A DNA stretch of 64,000 nucleotides from Paramoeba atlantica (GCA_977017575.1 CDRNVI010000091.1:1-64000), one strand, 5' to 3'; counted from the first letter of the stretch, positions 38,878-48,391 are shown. Notes: a model not told the origin generated them from the letters alone. Translations and numbers: made by a program.

Positions 38878-39723
38878 ATGTCAGACAATCAAACTGTGGG
38901 AAAGCATCAACAGGATGTAAGGAGTACATCTGCTCAAAGTTTCAGTAGTCGTCGCGGAAAAGTTTCTCGAGCATCTTTTCCTCCGGAAATAGAACTTTTT
39001 CGATTTATAGAGGGCTTGACGAATACAGATCCAACTTGGAATGCATCGACGCCTGCTTGCAAATGGTCTGGAATACGTTGCTGTGATCCAACTCGACCAC
39101 AGGACGTCACAGACATCGTATGGCAGCGACTTGAGCTTTGCGGGACTCCAAATTGGAAGTATTTACCCGAATCCGTGCTTTTTCTGAACTTGTTTCGAAA
39201 TGCTTTGACGGGTAACTTACCGCTTAACGTTCTCCCTAGAAATCTTGGGATTCTGTGTTGTGGTGAAAATGAACTCAATGGTGCTTTTGAAGTAGAGCAC
39301 ATGCCGGATCTCATGGTTCAAGCGTATTTGTTTATAAACAATTTATGTGGGACTCTGGACCTCTCTCTTTTCCCTTCAAGTCTTGAAAACCTTTCGCTAT
39401 CTCAAAACCATTTGTTCGGGCCTCTCGATTTTTCTTTGTTAGCAACGAACCTCATAGAGCTAAACTTATCTATCAACAAGTTTACGGGGACTATTGATCT
39501 AGGTCATCTCCCCTCATCCTTGGTTTCTCTCTATTTGGACAATAATCGCTTTGTGAGTATAAAGGGGCTAAATTCATTGCCCGAAGCCATGGTTGTTTTG
39601 CACCTGGCATACAATGAGGATCTTAAGGGGGAATTTCGTATCTCATCGTTGCCTTTATCTCTTCGTCGCCTTACAGACACAAATTTTGACATACGTGAGA
39701 CACAAGTAACGTACTTGCCTTAA
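38878..39723 (+). CDS. LRR protein, locus 8
   Basis: A 281-residue LRR protein. The ATG at 38878 starts MSDNQTVGKHQQDVRSTSAQ, a hydrophilic N-terminus without a signal peptide. Next come RRGKVSRASFPPEIELFRFI, NTDPTWNAS and the cap CKWSGIRC, then about eight repeats (LPRNLGILCCGENELNGAFE, LPSSLVSLYLDNNRF). The C-cap NEDLKGEFRISSLPLSLRRL is of the locus 1 class. The frame is open upstream into a hydrophobic stretch (AKIILFPHRLFLKFLHCF) but no ATG lies there. Confidence 0.84.
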   Translation: MSDNQTVGKHQQDVRSTSAQSFSSRRGKVSRASFPPEIELFRFIEGLTNTDPTWNASTPACKWSGIRCCDPTRPQDVTDIVWQRLELCGTPNWKYLPESVLFLNLFRNALTGNLPLNVLPRNLGILCCGENELNGAFEVEHMPDLMVQAYLFINNLCGTLDLSLFPSSLENLSLSQNHLFGPLDFSLLATNLIELNLSINKFTGTIDLGHLPSSLVSLYLDNNRFVSIKGLNSLPEAMVVLHLAYNEDLKGEFRISSLPLSLRRLTDTNFDIRETQVTYLP

Positions 39724-39830
39724 ATGTGAGAAGACTTTTAAAGGACAGCGTGGTCTTTTTGGTGCTCTTCATGTAAATAGTGAAGTTTTCGGTTCAATCT
39801 TGTGCCATCCTGCACACTTGTACTCATGCA

Positions 39831-39851
39831 CTTTTTGTTTTTTTGCGGTAG
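39831..39851 (+). promoter_or_regulatory. Probable trans-splice acceptor for the YVH1-like gene
   Basis: CTTTTTGTTTTTTTGCGGTAG ends in AG at 39850-39851, giving a 22-base leader before the ATG at 39874 and excluding the earlier non-ATG part of the frame. Confidence 0.55.
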
Positions 39852-39873
39852 CTGTATACAAGAAAGCAATTTA

Positions 39874-40575
39874 ATGAGTCGCATAGCAAGTGAAGTTCCG
39901 TGTGAGACAGAGAATGGCGATTTTCAAACGCATGAAAATAATTCTGAGTATTGTTGTCGAGTATGTGGCTTTATTCTTTTTACAGAGACACAAGTCGCCT
40001 CTCATTCTTACACGTACTGTACAAAGCCACGCTCTTACACTCTGTCGAGCGAAAATAATGAGCGATTTGTTCAGTCCTCTTCTCAACCTAAAGCATTTCG
40101 ACATAAACACTATCATCAAGCCCGTGAGTACTCACCAAACTGTAGTTCCATCTTTATTTCATGGAATAATTCTCACGATGAACCTCCCCGTGCATCAGAA
40201 GACCTCCAAATTCAGTCGGACACAGAAACAAATGGATCGACTACCGTTTCTTCAAGCAGAAACTCGGTTTTCGGTGCACCAGAAAGTGAGAACTGCGCAA
40301 ATTTAGAGCCTTCAGCAATTCTTTCTTGGGTGCGAAATTACGTACACGCGCGTACCTTGAATGGACAACTTATGGGTGATTTGTACTGTCCGTCTTCAGC
40401 ATGCAACTTAATTGTCCCTACTAAAGCCGATGTAAAAAATGGACAACCAGCGCGCTCTTCCGCAGTTAAGGTGGGAAGGTACAATTTATGTGGCGCACAA
40501 TGCTCCTGTGGATACTGGGTGTGTCCTGCCGTCCAGTTTACGCGCTCTCGAATTGAAAAGCGCTGCGTCACGTAG
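39874..40575 (+). CDS. YVH1/DUSP12-type zinc-binding protein without phosphatase domain
   Basis: In other eukaryotes YVH1 (DUSP12) has an N-terminal dual-specificity phosphatase and a C-terminal zinc domain; the zinc domain alone releases Mrt4 from pre-60S ribosomes. This 233-residue protein shows only the zinc domain, split in the usual two halves: YCCRVCGFILFTETQVASHS (residues about 27-45), a long Ser/Asn-rich linker, then LSWVRNYVHARTLNGQLMGD, LYCPSSACN and LCGAQCSCGYWVCPAVQF, then TRSRIEKR. The last motif matches the family ending G.QCSCG.WV.PA..I..SR.D. No HCxxGxxR phosphatase loop exists in the gene, and the preceding LRR gene ends 150 bases upstream, leaving no room for one. A ribosome-assembly role is inferred. 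Confidence 0.83.
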   Translation: MSRIASEVPCETENGDFQTHENNSEYCCRVCGFILFTETQVASHSYTYCTKPRSYTLSSENNERFVQSSSQPKAFRHKHYHQAREYSPNCSSIFISWNNSHDEPPRASEDLQIQSDTETNGSTTVSSSRNSVFGAPESENCANLEPSAILSWVRNYVHARTLNGQLMGDLYCPSSACNLIVPTKADVKNGQPARSSAVKVGRYNLCGAQCSCGYWVCPAVQFTRSRIEKRCVT

Positions 40576-40967
40576 GTGCTACAGTGGAGAGACTAGCGTT
40601 CTCCTGTATATACAATGTTGCGCGTGGAAAAATCAGACCGTCGGTCAACGAACGAGTCGTTTTATAGAACCTGCACAGCAAGAACTCTTTCCTGGGAGAA
40701 CGTCATGTATTGTGACACAGGCCTGTTTCGTGTCGCTTGTGTTGACAAAAACAACTCTCTTCAACTCTTTTAATCCGCAACCCATGAAGTTCGTTAATCG
40801 AACGTCGGCTCCAGCGCCTCAAATACTGGACTTTCCTTCGTTTTTCCTCTTCGTTGTATATTCTTCCTTTTCATCGCCATTTCCCTTTCTTTTCTCTCGC
40901 ACTCCACTATTCAACTCTCCTTCCTCCCACCTTTCCACACCCTCTCCCCTTCCCCCTCCCCTACCCC

Positions 40968-43900
40968 ATGCCCTCCACCCACCCCCCTTCTCCTCCCCCC
41001 GTCCCCCTCCCCCACAACCCCTCCCCCCCTCCCCCCCACTACACCCTTCCCACCACCTCCACCCACACCCGAACCCGATCCGCCTCCTCCTCCCGTCCCA
41101 CAACCACAACCACCACCTCATCACACCGTCCCTCCCGTCCCCTATCCTCTCGTGTCGTCCCAACTCCCCCCACCACAAAACCCACCAACCACACCGTCAC
41201 CTCGACCTCACGGGCAGCAGCAACCACCACAGCAGCAACCACCACAGCAACCACCACCACAGCAGCAATCACCACCACAGCAGCAACCACCACCACAGCA
41301 GCAACCACCACAGCAGCCACCACCACCACAGCAGCAACCACCACCACCCTACCCCCTTCCCACCCCCCTCGTTCCCTCTCCTCTCCCTCCGTCCCCCCCC
41401 CTTTCCCCTCCTCCCCCTCCTCCCCCCTCGCCCCCGACCCCCTCCCCACGGCCTACGACCGCAACACCGCCGCCCACCCCCGCCCCCCGGGCTTCACCCA
41501 TCGCACCCTCCTCTTCGTCCGCCGCCACGCCCCCCGCCCCCCCCACGAGCTCCCCGCCGCGGCCTACTTCACCGGCACGGGGGTCGTCGACACCCACCCC
41601 GCCGTCCACGCCAGGGCCATGGCCCTTGTCGGGGACGTCGTGTGGGTCGCGGACCGCACCGGGGCCCTGCGCCTGTACGACTTCGCCACCGGCAACCCCC
41701 TCCGCACCACCCCGGGGAAGCGCAGCATGTTCGTGCTGTGCCTGCTGGAGGTGGGGGTCCACGTGTGGGCGGGGTTCGCGGACGGCATGGTGCGGGTGTT
41801 CGACCGGAGCACGCTGGAGGTGCTGAAGGAGACCCGGGAGCACGCCGAGGGAGGGGGGGTGCAGGTGATGTGCCACGCGCTGCGGGGGAGGTGTGTGTTT
41901 ACGGGGAGTTTGGATTTTTTGATCACCATGTGGGATGCGGTGTCGTGTGAGCGGATGAGGATTTTGCAGGGGCATCGGGGGGCGGTGCGCGCGTTGCAGG
42001 TTCACGGGAATGTGCTGTACAGTGGCGGGGATGACTGTAGTATTAAGCTCTGGGATCTGTTCTCCGGGTCCTGTTGTGGGAACTGGGAAGGGCATCGAGG
42101 GGCGGTGCGTGCGCTGCTCGGGAGTGGCTCCCAGCTCTGGTCCGCGAGTGAGGATGGTACGGTGCGTATTTGGGATATTGCCACCCCGGATACAGGCTCC
42201 CGCGGAGGGTGTTGTGTGCATCGCATACAGGACCCTCACACGGGGCCTGTGACAGCTCTGCTGCTGGTCGGAAGCAAGGTGTGGAGCGTGTGTCTTGCGA
42301 CGGTGTTTTTGTGGGATCTGCGCACGTTTGAGCTCCAAGGCCAGTTTTGCGCCCACACCGGGTATGTCACCGTCTCCGCGGTGATTCACCAAAGTGTGTG
42401 TAGTCGGCTGTGGACCTGTGCGGCCGATGGGGAGCTTAAGGTGTGGAATGCAGAGAGTGCCTGGGGTGGAGCATTGCACGCTGCCACAGACCAACATGCT
42501 CAGGAGACGGAGCTTCATCTGGAGCAGAGTTTAGCGCAGTGCGTGGCAATGCGCGACCGTGCAGGGGAACTCGGGACCGAGCTGCAACGCGTGCGCACAC
42601 AGCACGCAGCGTCAGTGGAGGCCGGTCGCCTGTTAGAGAAGGAAAGGAATGCGGCACTGGAAAAGGCAAATACTTTTCATCAAGAATTGACACTGTTGGG
42701 GGGCTTGGAGCAAAAGGCCTCGGAAGCGTTTCAAACGAAGGAGAACGAATGTAAAAGTTTACAACAGCATTTGGACCGACAACAAAAGGAATTGAAAAAG
42801 TTTCAAAGGGGAGAATTGATTTTTTCGGAGCATTCTACGCGGTGTTTTCTTGAACAAGATGAGCAGCGAGCAATGCGTCTCTGTTGGGAAGACTGGAATA
42901 ACGGGCTATTGAAAAAATTATGTGATGATCAAAAATTTCACGATGCCTACGTTCGATCTGTTGAAAAGGTTAGACAACATTTGGAAGACGAAAAGCACAT
43001 GAATAAGGAACTGCACAATGTCTGTGTAACGGCGCGTTGCGAAAATACTGAACTTTTAGCAAAGATAGCCGATGCAGAGCACTCTATTGTCATAATGAAA
43101 GGTCACAAGGAGGAATGTGAAGGGGTACGTGCCGATTTGAAAAACGTTGAAAAACAATTAGAGGAAAAAAACGTTGAGGCTACCCATTTCAAACACGAAT
43201 GTGAGATCTTTACTATTGAAAGGCATGAGCTTACAGATGCTATACGGAATCTAAAAAATGTTTTGGGCGAGAAACAGAGACTTTTAGATCAGCAAGAGGC
43301 TACAACATCCTCTTTTCTAAAATTAAAAATAGAGCACGGAGAGCAGGCTAGACTCTTCGATAAAACTTTAAAAGAAAATGAGGCATTGCGTGCTGAAAAT
43401 ACAACACTCCAAACTAAGGCAACAGATTTGCAAGAACTCACAATGACTACGAAGCAAGAATACCATGTAGAGCGGGAAATGTCTCATTCAAAGTTGATGG
43501 AGTTACAAAAAGATAATTGTACACTATCGGACACGAAGGGAGTTTTGCAATCGAGAATTAACAATCTTATTGAAGAAAATGAAGAGCAACGCACATGTAT
43601 TGAAGCACTCATGCACACAATCGATGAAGATAAAAAAGAACTCATTGCCCTGAATATAACGAAAGAATCTCAAGATGAAGCTTTGTCAACCGTTTCAAAA
43701 ATCGCTGTGCAATATGTTTCTGAAATAAACTCTGGCCGAGATTCCGTTTCCAGTCGCACATTCGATGAGACTGAAGAGCCTTCCGAAGAACAAACGAAAA
43801 CAAAGGAAAAGAAAAACAATTTTGGGGACATTGCGATACAACGTGTCACAGAGCTTGTTTCATCCCTATACCTGAGGGGAAACAGCGGCGGCCATGCACA

Positions 43901-46832
43901 AATTTCTCTTTCCCGAAAGAATATCTCGTCCACATCTGTCTCTATTCCTGATCATACAAATAGAATGGATCCCCTTCATACGAAAATTGATACAATGGAG
44001 ACAGACGAACAGACGCTTAATGAGTATGGCGCGCCTATAACTGTTGAATCTATAAAAAACGAACCGAGTGTCTTCGTGACTGAACAGCAACAATCCATTC
44101 TACCCAATGCGCGCATTTTCACGCAGGGCAGTATTGTTCCACAGTCAGAAATTATGTGTTCTTGTCGATTCGAATCAATCTACGACAAACCTCCAACACT
44201 TGTTTCACAGTCACATGATGGTCTGAAGGCTATATTCAAGCGTGAGAGGCACTTTGATGAATCTCCAATGGATACAAATAGATCTGAACCATCCACATCA
44301 AAGCTTACGCATCGAACCTTTCGTCGCGTACGAAAGACGAATGTTACGTCCCTACCCGATTCAAAGGAATCACCCTCCTTGATAATCTCGGATCCCGGTT
44401 CCGAGAACACGAACATTTCAAATGTGCAGCTGCAGGAGAATTCATCGACGAATGCGTCGATTCACGCTTCCTTACTTCAGATTCAAAATCTTCAGCACCT
44501 ACTTTGCTTTGGCCTAAAGCTATGCCACGCCGAAAATAACTCTCTTTCCACATGTATTGATGCAGCGACACAAGAGGGTATGAATTCGTTGCATCACTTG
44601 ACAAAAGCACTACAGGAAGTCTTACATCCAGCTGCTACATCTTCATTACCTTTACAGTCTATTCACTCCCCTTCCGAGCTTCAGCTGCACCTTTCCGACT
44701 CCATTGACATACCAAAACAAGATTTGGAAGACGCGGAGGAACGTCTGGAACGTTTGAGCGCGGAGAACCAAAAACTTATCCGAACCTTAGAACAACACCG
44801 AAAGGAGTGGCGCGAAGTCTCTACCCAACGTGGCAGCGAGTCTGCTTATCTTGCACCCCAACCTAAGATTGTCTCCGAGTTGTACAAAGAAATAGAAAAT
44901 CTTCGTGCGCAATGCACATCCATTGAATCATTCCTAGAAGGCACAATGAACGGAGCAACACGAAAGCTCCGCGAGGCAGAGGCTCGAGAGCGACAGTTTT
45001 GTCAGCAATTAGAAGCGGCACGCCCGAGATCAGTTTCCACAACGGAAGAGAACAGAAAATTACCATCTCCTTCGCTTGTGCCTACACAAATCGAGACTCT
45101 CTTCTCGTCGCCTCCTGACGCTTCTCAGGGCGTTGCCCTCCCCTCTGGCTTTGACTCCGTCTCCTTCACGGGTGGGAAGTGGGAAGAGCTCCTCTCTCAA
45201 GATACTTCCTACACTTTATTGCGTGCCTTGCTAAAGGATACCGCACTACGCACCGCACACGCCAGAGAGAAGGCTACCCAAGCGGAGAATGACGTTTTGC
45301 GTACCCAACTTTCCTTGTTGGAACATTCTCACGTCAGTTCTGACGTTTCCTCTGTGTGTTTAAATGCCGCGGGCCGATGCAGACTTGTGCGAAATTGCAT
45401 GTATGACCTGACACCCCATGAGGAGAGTGAAGAAAACCTTCCCGGCTCTCCTGAGTTTATCTCTCGCGACTTGGGATTCACCACACCCGATGAGGCTCTC
45501 TCTGAAAGCATGAAGAAAACAAATAAAATTCGTTCCTTAGCTACGCCCTCTAAAATGGAATGGGTCTCCCAGCCTGCTGCTGTCCCCTCTCTTGGGGGAA
45601 AAACCACCCACATTTCGACTCCTCTTAAATCGCTTCACGAAAGCGATACTCACCGCGTGCTCCCGATGCTACCTGAGGCCGAAACAAGTCACGTTCCCAC
45701 CCCTAACAAACGATTTGCTACCCGACGTGCTCCCACGCGGCCCGATCTTACCCCCTCCGTGTTACAGCAACAACTCTCCGAGCTTCGGAAGGAGAATCAA
45801 CGGCTAGCACAGGAAATCGACACCCACCGAGCCGCACATGACGCGCAGCTCGCGGAACACAAACAAGCCCTGGAGCATAGCTACGAGCAACGTATTCAGT
45901 TTGTGGAGGAGCATAAAAAGGAGGAAGTTGCTGCGCTGCATAACCTCGTGTCACAGCTGGAGAAGGATTTGACCGCTCAGCGCGTGGGGTCTGAGGCGAC
46001 GGCTCAGCTCGTGTCTCGCATCTCACGGATAGAACGTGAACTGCAGATTGAGCGATTTAAAGCGAGTCCAGAGGTTATCGGGGAGGTCAAGATAACGCAT
46101 GGGGAACCACATCATAGCAAAGGGAATACGGCTGCACAATCTACTCAATCATCCAACACGAAACTTTTACCCGCCAATACGGCACATATACAGACGTTCT
46201 ATCAGAATCGCGAGGCAAAGTATCAAACTCTGCTGGAGCTAAACCGTGAGTTAGTGTCGCAGCAGCAAGTACAACTCCATCAGACCTCCTTGGAGAAGAC
46301 GACAAAACCTTCCCCCGCACACGCTCGCACAGCGCTCTCCAGCACAATGACCGAAACGTTGACCATGGTGAAAAAACTTCGCGCGCTGGTGTACTACTTT
46401 GAGACCCGCCCCACTTTGCTGCGTTCAATCTACGAGATTCACCAAAGTCTACGAATGCTTCCGAAGTCGCTACACGCTTTTGCACGCGTCGCCGGAGTTC
46501 GCCCTTTGAGCCGCACCGAGGCACTTTCCCAGATTCAGGAGTTCCAGACTCAGGTGGAAGGAATTCGCCAGGGCTCCTGCTGGGTTCTTGGGAATCTCTT
46601 CACGTCGTACGAGTTGCAGCACATTGGCGCCTCCCCGGCTGTATTTCAGCCACAAGGGTTGCGCCCGACGTGGCGGGATATTACCCTCCCGGAGCGAGTA
46701 TCGCGTATGGTGCATCAATCGGTGCTACCCATCGCGCAGTCGGCATCTCAGGCGCACATCTCGGCTCGGAGTGAGCGCAGTGTCAGTACTCAAAGTGTCC
46801 GTAGTCGATCTCACTCGAGTGCGAGGAGATAG
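40968..46832 (+). CDS. WD40-repeat plus long coiled-coil protein
   Basis: An unrecognised protein of 1954 residues from the ATG at 40968. Residues about 1-190 are Pro/Thr/Ser/Ala-rich, encoded by a pyrimidine tract and a CCA/CAG trinucleotide minisatellite. Residues about 195-495 form a WD40 propeller of about seven blades, for example ILQGHRGAVRALQVHGNVLY followed by SGGDDCSIKLWDL, then SASEDGTVRIWDI and AADGELKVWNAE. From about 505 to 960 there is near-continuous coiled coil, then a disordered middle, further coiled coils at about 1250-1350 and 1600-1690, and a helical C-terminal domain (VKKLRALVYYFETRPTLLRS, REAKYQTLLELNRELVSQQQ) with an Arg/Ser tail. The layout suits a cytoskeletal, basal-body or trafficking scaffold. 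The true start could be further downstream (ATG at 41619), because no AG lies between the pyrimidine tract and 40968. Confidence 0.78.
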   Translation: MPSTHPPSPPPVPLPHNPSPPPPHYTLPTTSTHTRTRSASSSRPTTTTTTSSHRPSRPLSSRVVPTPPTTKPTNHTVTSTSRAAATTTAATTTATTTTAAITTTAATTTTAATTTAATTTTAATTTTLPPSHPPRSLSSPSVPPPFPSSPSSPLAPDPLPTAYDRNTAAHPRPPGFTHRTLLFVRRHAPRPPHELPAAAYFTGTGVVDTHPAVHARAMALVGDVVWVADRTGALRLYDFATGNPLRTTPGKRSMFVLCLLEVGVHVWAGFADGMVRVFDRSTLEVLKETREHAEGGGVQVMCHALRGRCVFTGSLDFLITMWDAVSCERMRILQGHRGAVRALQVHGNVLYSGGDDCSIKLWDLFSGSCCGNWEGHRGAVRALLGSGSQLWSASEDGTVRIWDIATPDTGSRGGCCVHRIQDPHTGPVTALLLVGSKVWSVCLATVFLWDLRTFELQGQFCAHTGYVTVSAVIHQSVCSRLWTCAADGELKVWNAESAWGGALHAATDQHAQETELHLEQSLAQCVAMRDRAGELGTELQRVRTQHAASVEAGRLLEKERNAALEKANTFHQELTLLGGLEQKASEAFQTKENECKSLQQHLDRQQKELKKFQRGELIFSEHSTRCFLEQDEQRAMRLCWEDWNNGLLKKLCDDQKFHDAYVRSVEKVRQHLEDEKHMNKELHNVCVTARCENTELLAKIADAEHSIVIMKGHKEECEGVRADLKNVEKQLEEKNVEATHFKHECEIFTIERHELTDAIRNLKNVLGEKQRLLDQQEATTSSFLKLKIEHGEQARLFDKTLKENEALRAENTTLQTKATDLQELTMTTKQEYHVEREMSHSKLMELQKDNCTLSDTKGVLQSRINNLIEENEEQRTCIEALMHTIDEDKKELIALNITKESQDEALSTVSKIAVQYVSEINSGRDSVSSRTFDETEEPSEEQTKTKEKKNNFGDIAIQRVTELVSSLYLRGNSGGHAQISLSRKNISSTSVSIPDHTNRMDPLHTKIDTMETDEQTLNEYGAPITVESIKNEPSVFVTEQQQSILPNARIFTQGSIVPQSEIMCSCRFESIYDKPPTLVSQSHDGLKAIFKRERHFDESPMDTNRSEPSTSKLTHRTFRRVRKTNVTSLPDSKESPSLIISDPGSENTNISNVQLQENSSTNASIHASLLQIQNLQHLLCFGLKLCHAENNSLSTCIDAATQEGMNSLHHLTKALQEVLHPAATSSLPLQSIHSPSELQLHLSDSIDIPKQDLEDAEERLERLSAENQKLIRTLEQHRKEWREVSTQRGSESAYLAPQPKIVSELYKEIENLRAQCTSIESFLEGTMNGATRKLREAEARERQFCQQLEAARPRSVSTTEENRKLPSPSLVPTQIETLFSSPPDASQGVALPSGFDSVSFTGGKWEELLSQDTSYTLLRALLKDTALRTAHAREKATQAENDVLRTQLSLLEHSHVSSDVSSVCLNAAGRCRLVRNCMYDLTPHEESEENLPGSPEFISRDLGFTTPDEALSESMKKTNKIRSLATPSKMEWVSQPAAVPSLGGKTTHISTPLKSLHESDTHRVLPMLPEAETSHVPTPNKRFATRRAPTRPDLTPSVLQQQLSELRKENQRLAQEIDTHRAAHDAQLAEHKQALEHSYEQRIQFVEEHKKEEVAALHNLVSQLEKDLTAQRVGSEATAQLVSRISRIERELQIERFKASPEVIGEVKITHGEPHHSKGNTAAQSTQSSNTKLLPANTAHIQTFYQNREAKYQTLLELNRELVSQQQVQLHQTSLEKTTKPSPAHARTALSSTMTETLTMVKKLRALVYYFETRPTLLRSIYEIHQSLRMLPKSLHAFARVAGVRPLSRTEALSQIQEFQTQVEGIRQGSCWVLGNLFTSYELQHIGASPAVFQPQGLRPTWRDITLPERVSRMVHQSVLPIAQSASQAHISARSERSVSTQSVRSRSHSSARR
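41212..41346 (+). repeat. CAACCACCA/CAGCAG minisatellite inside the WD40 gene
   Basis: About 135 bases of AGCAACCACCACAGC-type repeats. Because every unit is a multiple of three the frame is kept; here it encodes Ala/Thr runs (ATTTAATTT). Confidence 0.85.
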
Positions 46833-47087
46833 AGGCTGCTTGGGCTTCGTATTTTTTGGGTCGCTTTTCATAATGTTCTAGCAATACGTTTTTAGCAATA
46901 GATACACATGTAGACAAGGAATAGAATAACTTTTTAGAGGCACATATTTTCCTGTGCCGTGTAGGGTCTTACTTGCGTAGAGGTCTCTTGTGATATATTA
47001 CGTGGTGGTCTATCGTATAGAGTTTTACTGAATCACGTATTTGAGAAAACATGAAGTGGTACGGTTTTTTTTGACCCCCTCCATCTA

Positions 47088-47123
47088 TTAGCGTTGCTTT
47101 TTAGCAAGATCTGGCAACGCTAA
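47088..47123. repeat. Perfect 10 bp stem hairpin in the spacer before LRR locus 9
   Basis: TTAGCGTTGC (47088-47097) pairs with GCAACGCTAA (47114-47123). It lies in the otherwise featureless 46833-47209 spacer, upstream of the pyrimidine tract that precedes the ATG at 47210. Confidence 0.7.
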
Positions 47124-47209
47124 GAGGGAAGGATGCCTCTCTTTCTTAACCTCTTCCTCCATCTTCATCTCTCGTTCTACTTATTTTTTTGTAAAATACC
47201 GCCTATCTA

Positions 47210-47968
47210 ATGCCCCTCCTTGTACGCAGCTCTGATCGCCCTCCCCGACGCTCCGCTCCCAGCCGTGTTGATCGAACGCTCCTCCCCATGGAGATACGTC
47301 TCGAGGCCCTCATCGCTCCTCTACAAACCCCCCACCCTAGCTGGAAATCAACCACCTCCAAGCTATTCTTTGGCACAGTCCCTGTTTCGATCTGCGCATG
47401 GCATGGTGTGGTTTGTGAATCCGATAAAACCCCGGTCTCCATGGATTGGAGCTTTCTGCAGCTCCAGGGGAACCTCTCTTTGGGTTACCTCCCGCTGAGC
47501 ATTCATACACTGTATCTCATGGGAAACGAGCACCTCTCCGGGGATATTCCTTGCGCGCAGCTCCCGCCCTCGCTACGGCATCTCGAGGCGGATAAGTGTG
47601 CATTCGTGGGAGAGCTCGATTTGTCGTGTCTTCCACAGTCCTTGGTGAATTTCTCCGTGGAGTGTAATTACCTCTCCGGCACGGTGGTGTTGTCCCACCT
47701 ACCTGTCTCGCTTCGAAGGCTAGTGTTACGAAACAACGAGTTTCACGGTCCCATCTCCCTCGCCCATCTGCCCCCGCACCTTGAGGTTCTCCGTCTGGAC
47801 ACGAATCACTTCAATGGAGTGGTTGATTTGACTCCACTACTCCGTCGGGGGGCGGTGCGACGGCTTATTTATCTTCACCAGAACAACTTTGCGGGATACA
47901 CCCCAGAACTAGAAGAGCTTCCGGAAGGGGTGTGTTGGAAACCTCAGACGGTGTCCATGTGTACTTGA
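47210..47968 (+). CDS. LRR protein, locus 9
   Basis: A 252-residue LRR protein starting MPLLVRSSDRPPRRSAPSRV, without a signal peptide. The cap is TPHPSWKS and CAWHGVVC, then the turn SMDWSFLQLQGNLSLGYLPL and about six repeats (LPVSLRRLVLRNNEFHGPIS). The C-cap YLHQNNFAGYTPELEELPEG belongs to the N.F..Y.P class of loci 2 and 3. An internal ATG at 47288 (MEIRLEAL) is an alternative start. It stops with TGA and is the last + strand gene before the repeat-rich end of the window. Confidence 0.85.
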   Translation: MPLLVRSSDRPPRRSAPSRVDRTLLPMEIRLEALIAPLQTPHPSWKSTTSKLFFGTVPVSICAWHGVVCESDKTPVSMDWSFLQLQGNLSLGYLPLSIHTLYLMGNEHLSGDIPCAQLPPSLRHLEADKCAFVGELDLSCLPQSLVNFSVECNYLSGTVVLSHLPVSLRRLVLRNNEFHGPISLAHLPPHLEVLRLDTNHFNGVVDLTPLLRRGAVRRLIYLHQNNFAGYTPELEELPEGVCWKPQTVSMCT

Positions 47969-48189
47969 CCCACAGTGTGGTCATACAAACTAGTTTAAAT
48001 TGAGGGAGATACTACCCCCTCGCTACCGTATATTAATTCACACCCTGGGGGTAAGTGGACTTATTGTCGATGAAAGTAATCAAAGGTGCTATTGCAATAA
48101 ACTAGCTTTTTGTCAAGTCTTCAACTGTTATACCTTATCCTTGATGATGATGAACTGGGCCGTTTGACTCCGAAGAGTTATGGGCCCTC

Positions 48190-48362
48190 GACTCTCCAAG
48201 TGGGAAGGTCCGATAAATCGGTCGAAGTCAGCCACAGCAAGCTGTGACTGGCGCTCCACTTGGAGAGGAGAAGTTCTTCCCGTAGGGAATCCAATGAACA
48301 AAGCTCGGATAGGTGGGGTTCGCTACTCCCCAACGTGGCTCAAGAAAGTTGAACCACGACCC
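48190..48362 (+). ncRNA. Candidate structured non-coding RNA
   Basis: CTCTCCAAGTGG (48192-48203) pairs perfectly with CCACTTGGAGAG (48256-48267), enclosing CCGATAAATCGG and CCACAGCAAGCTGTG hairpins: a closed multibranch fold. Three more hairpins follow: TTCCCGTAGGGAA (48277-48289), GGGGTTCGCTACTCCCC (48316-48332) and CGTGG...CCACG (48335-48359). Five good stems in 170 bases are unlikely by chance in a region with no coding potential. I do not recognise the RNA class: I see no tRNA, 5S, SRP, hammerhead core or snRNA signature. The strand could be either. Confidence 0.5.
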
Positions 48363-48391
48363 TGCCTAATATTTTGGCTGTGCATGGATTT

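Noticed and set aside
40439-41950. 503-codon frame overlapping the end of the YVH1-like gene and the start of the WD40 gene
   Set aside because: It is another reading of the pyrimidine tract and CCA/CAG repeat, giving only Pro/His/Asn-rich and shifted sequence; the WD40 frame is the real one.
48190-48362. Hammerhead or RNase P RNA
   Set aside because: GTCCG and CGAAGTC words looked suggestive, but the CTGATGA/GAAA core and the other RNase P conserved regions are not present.
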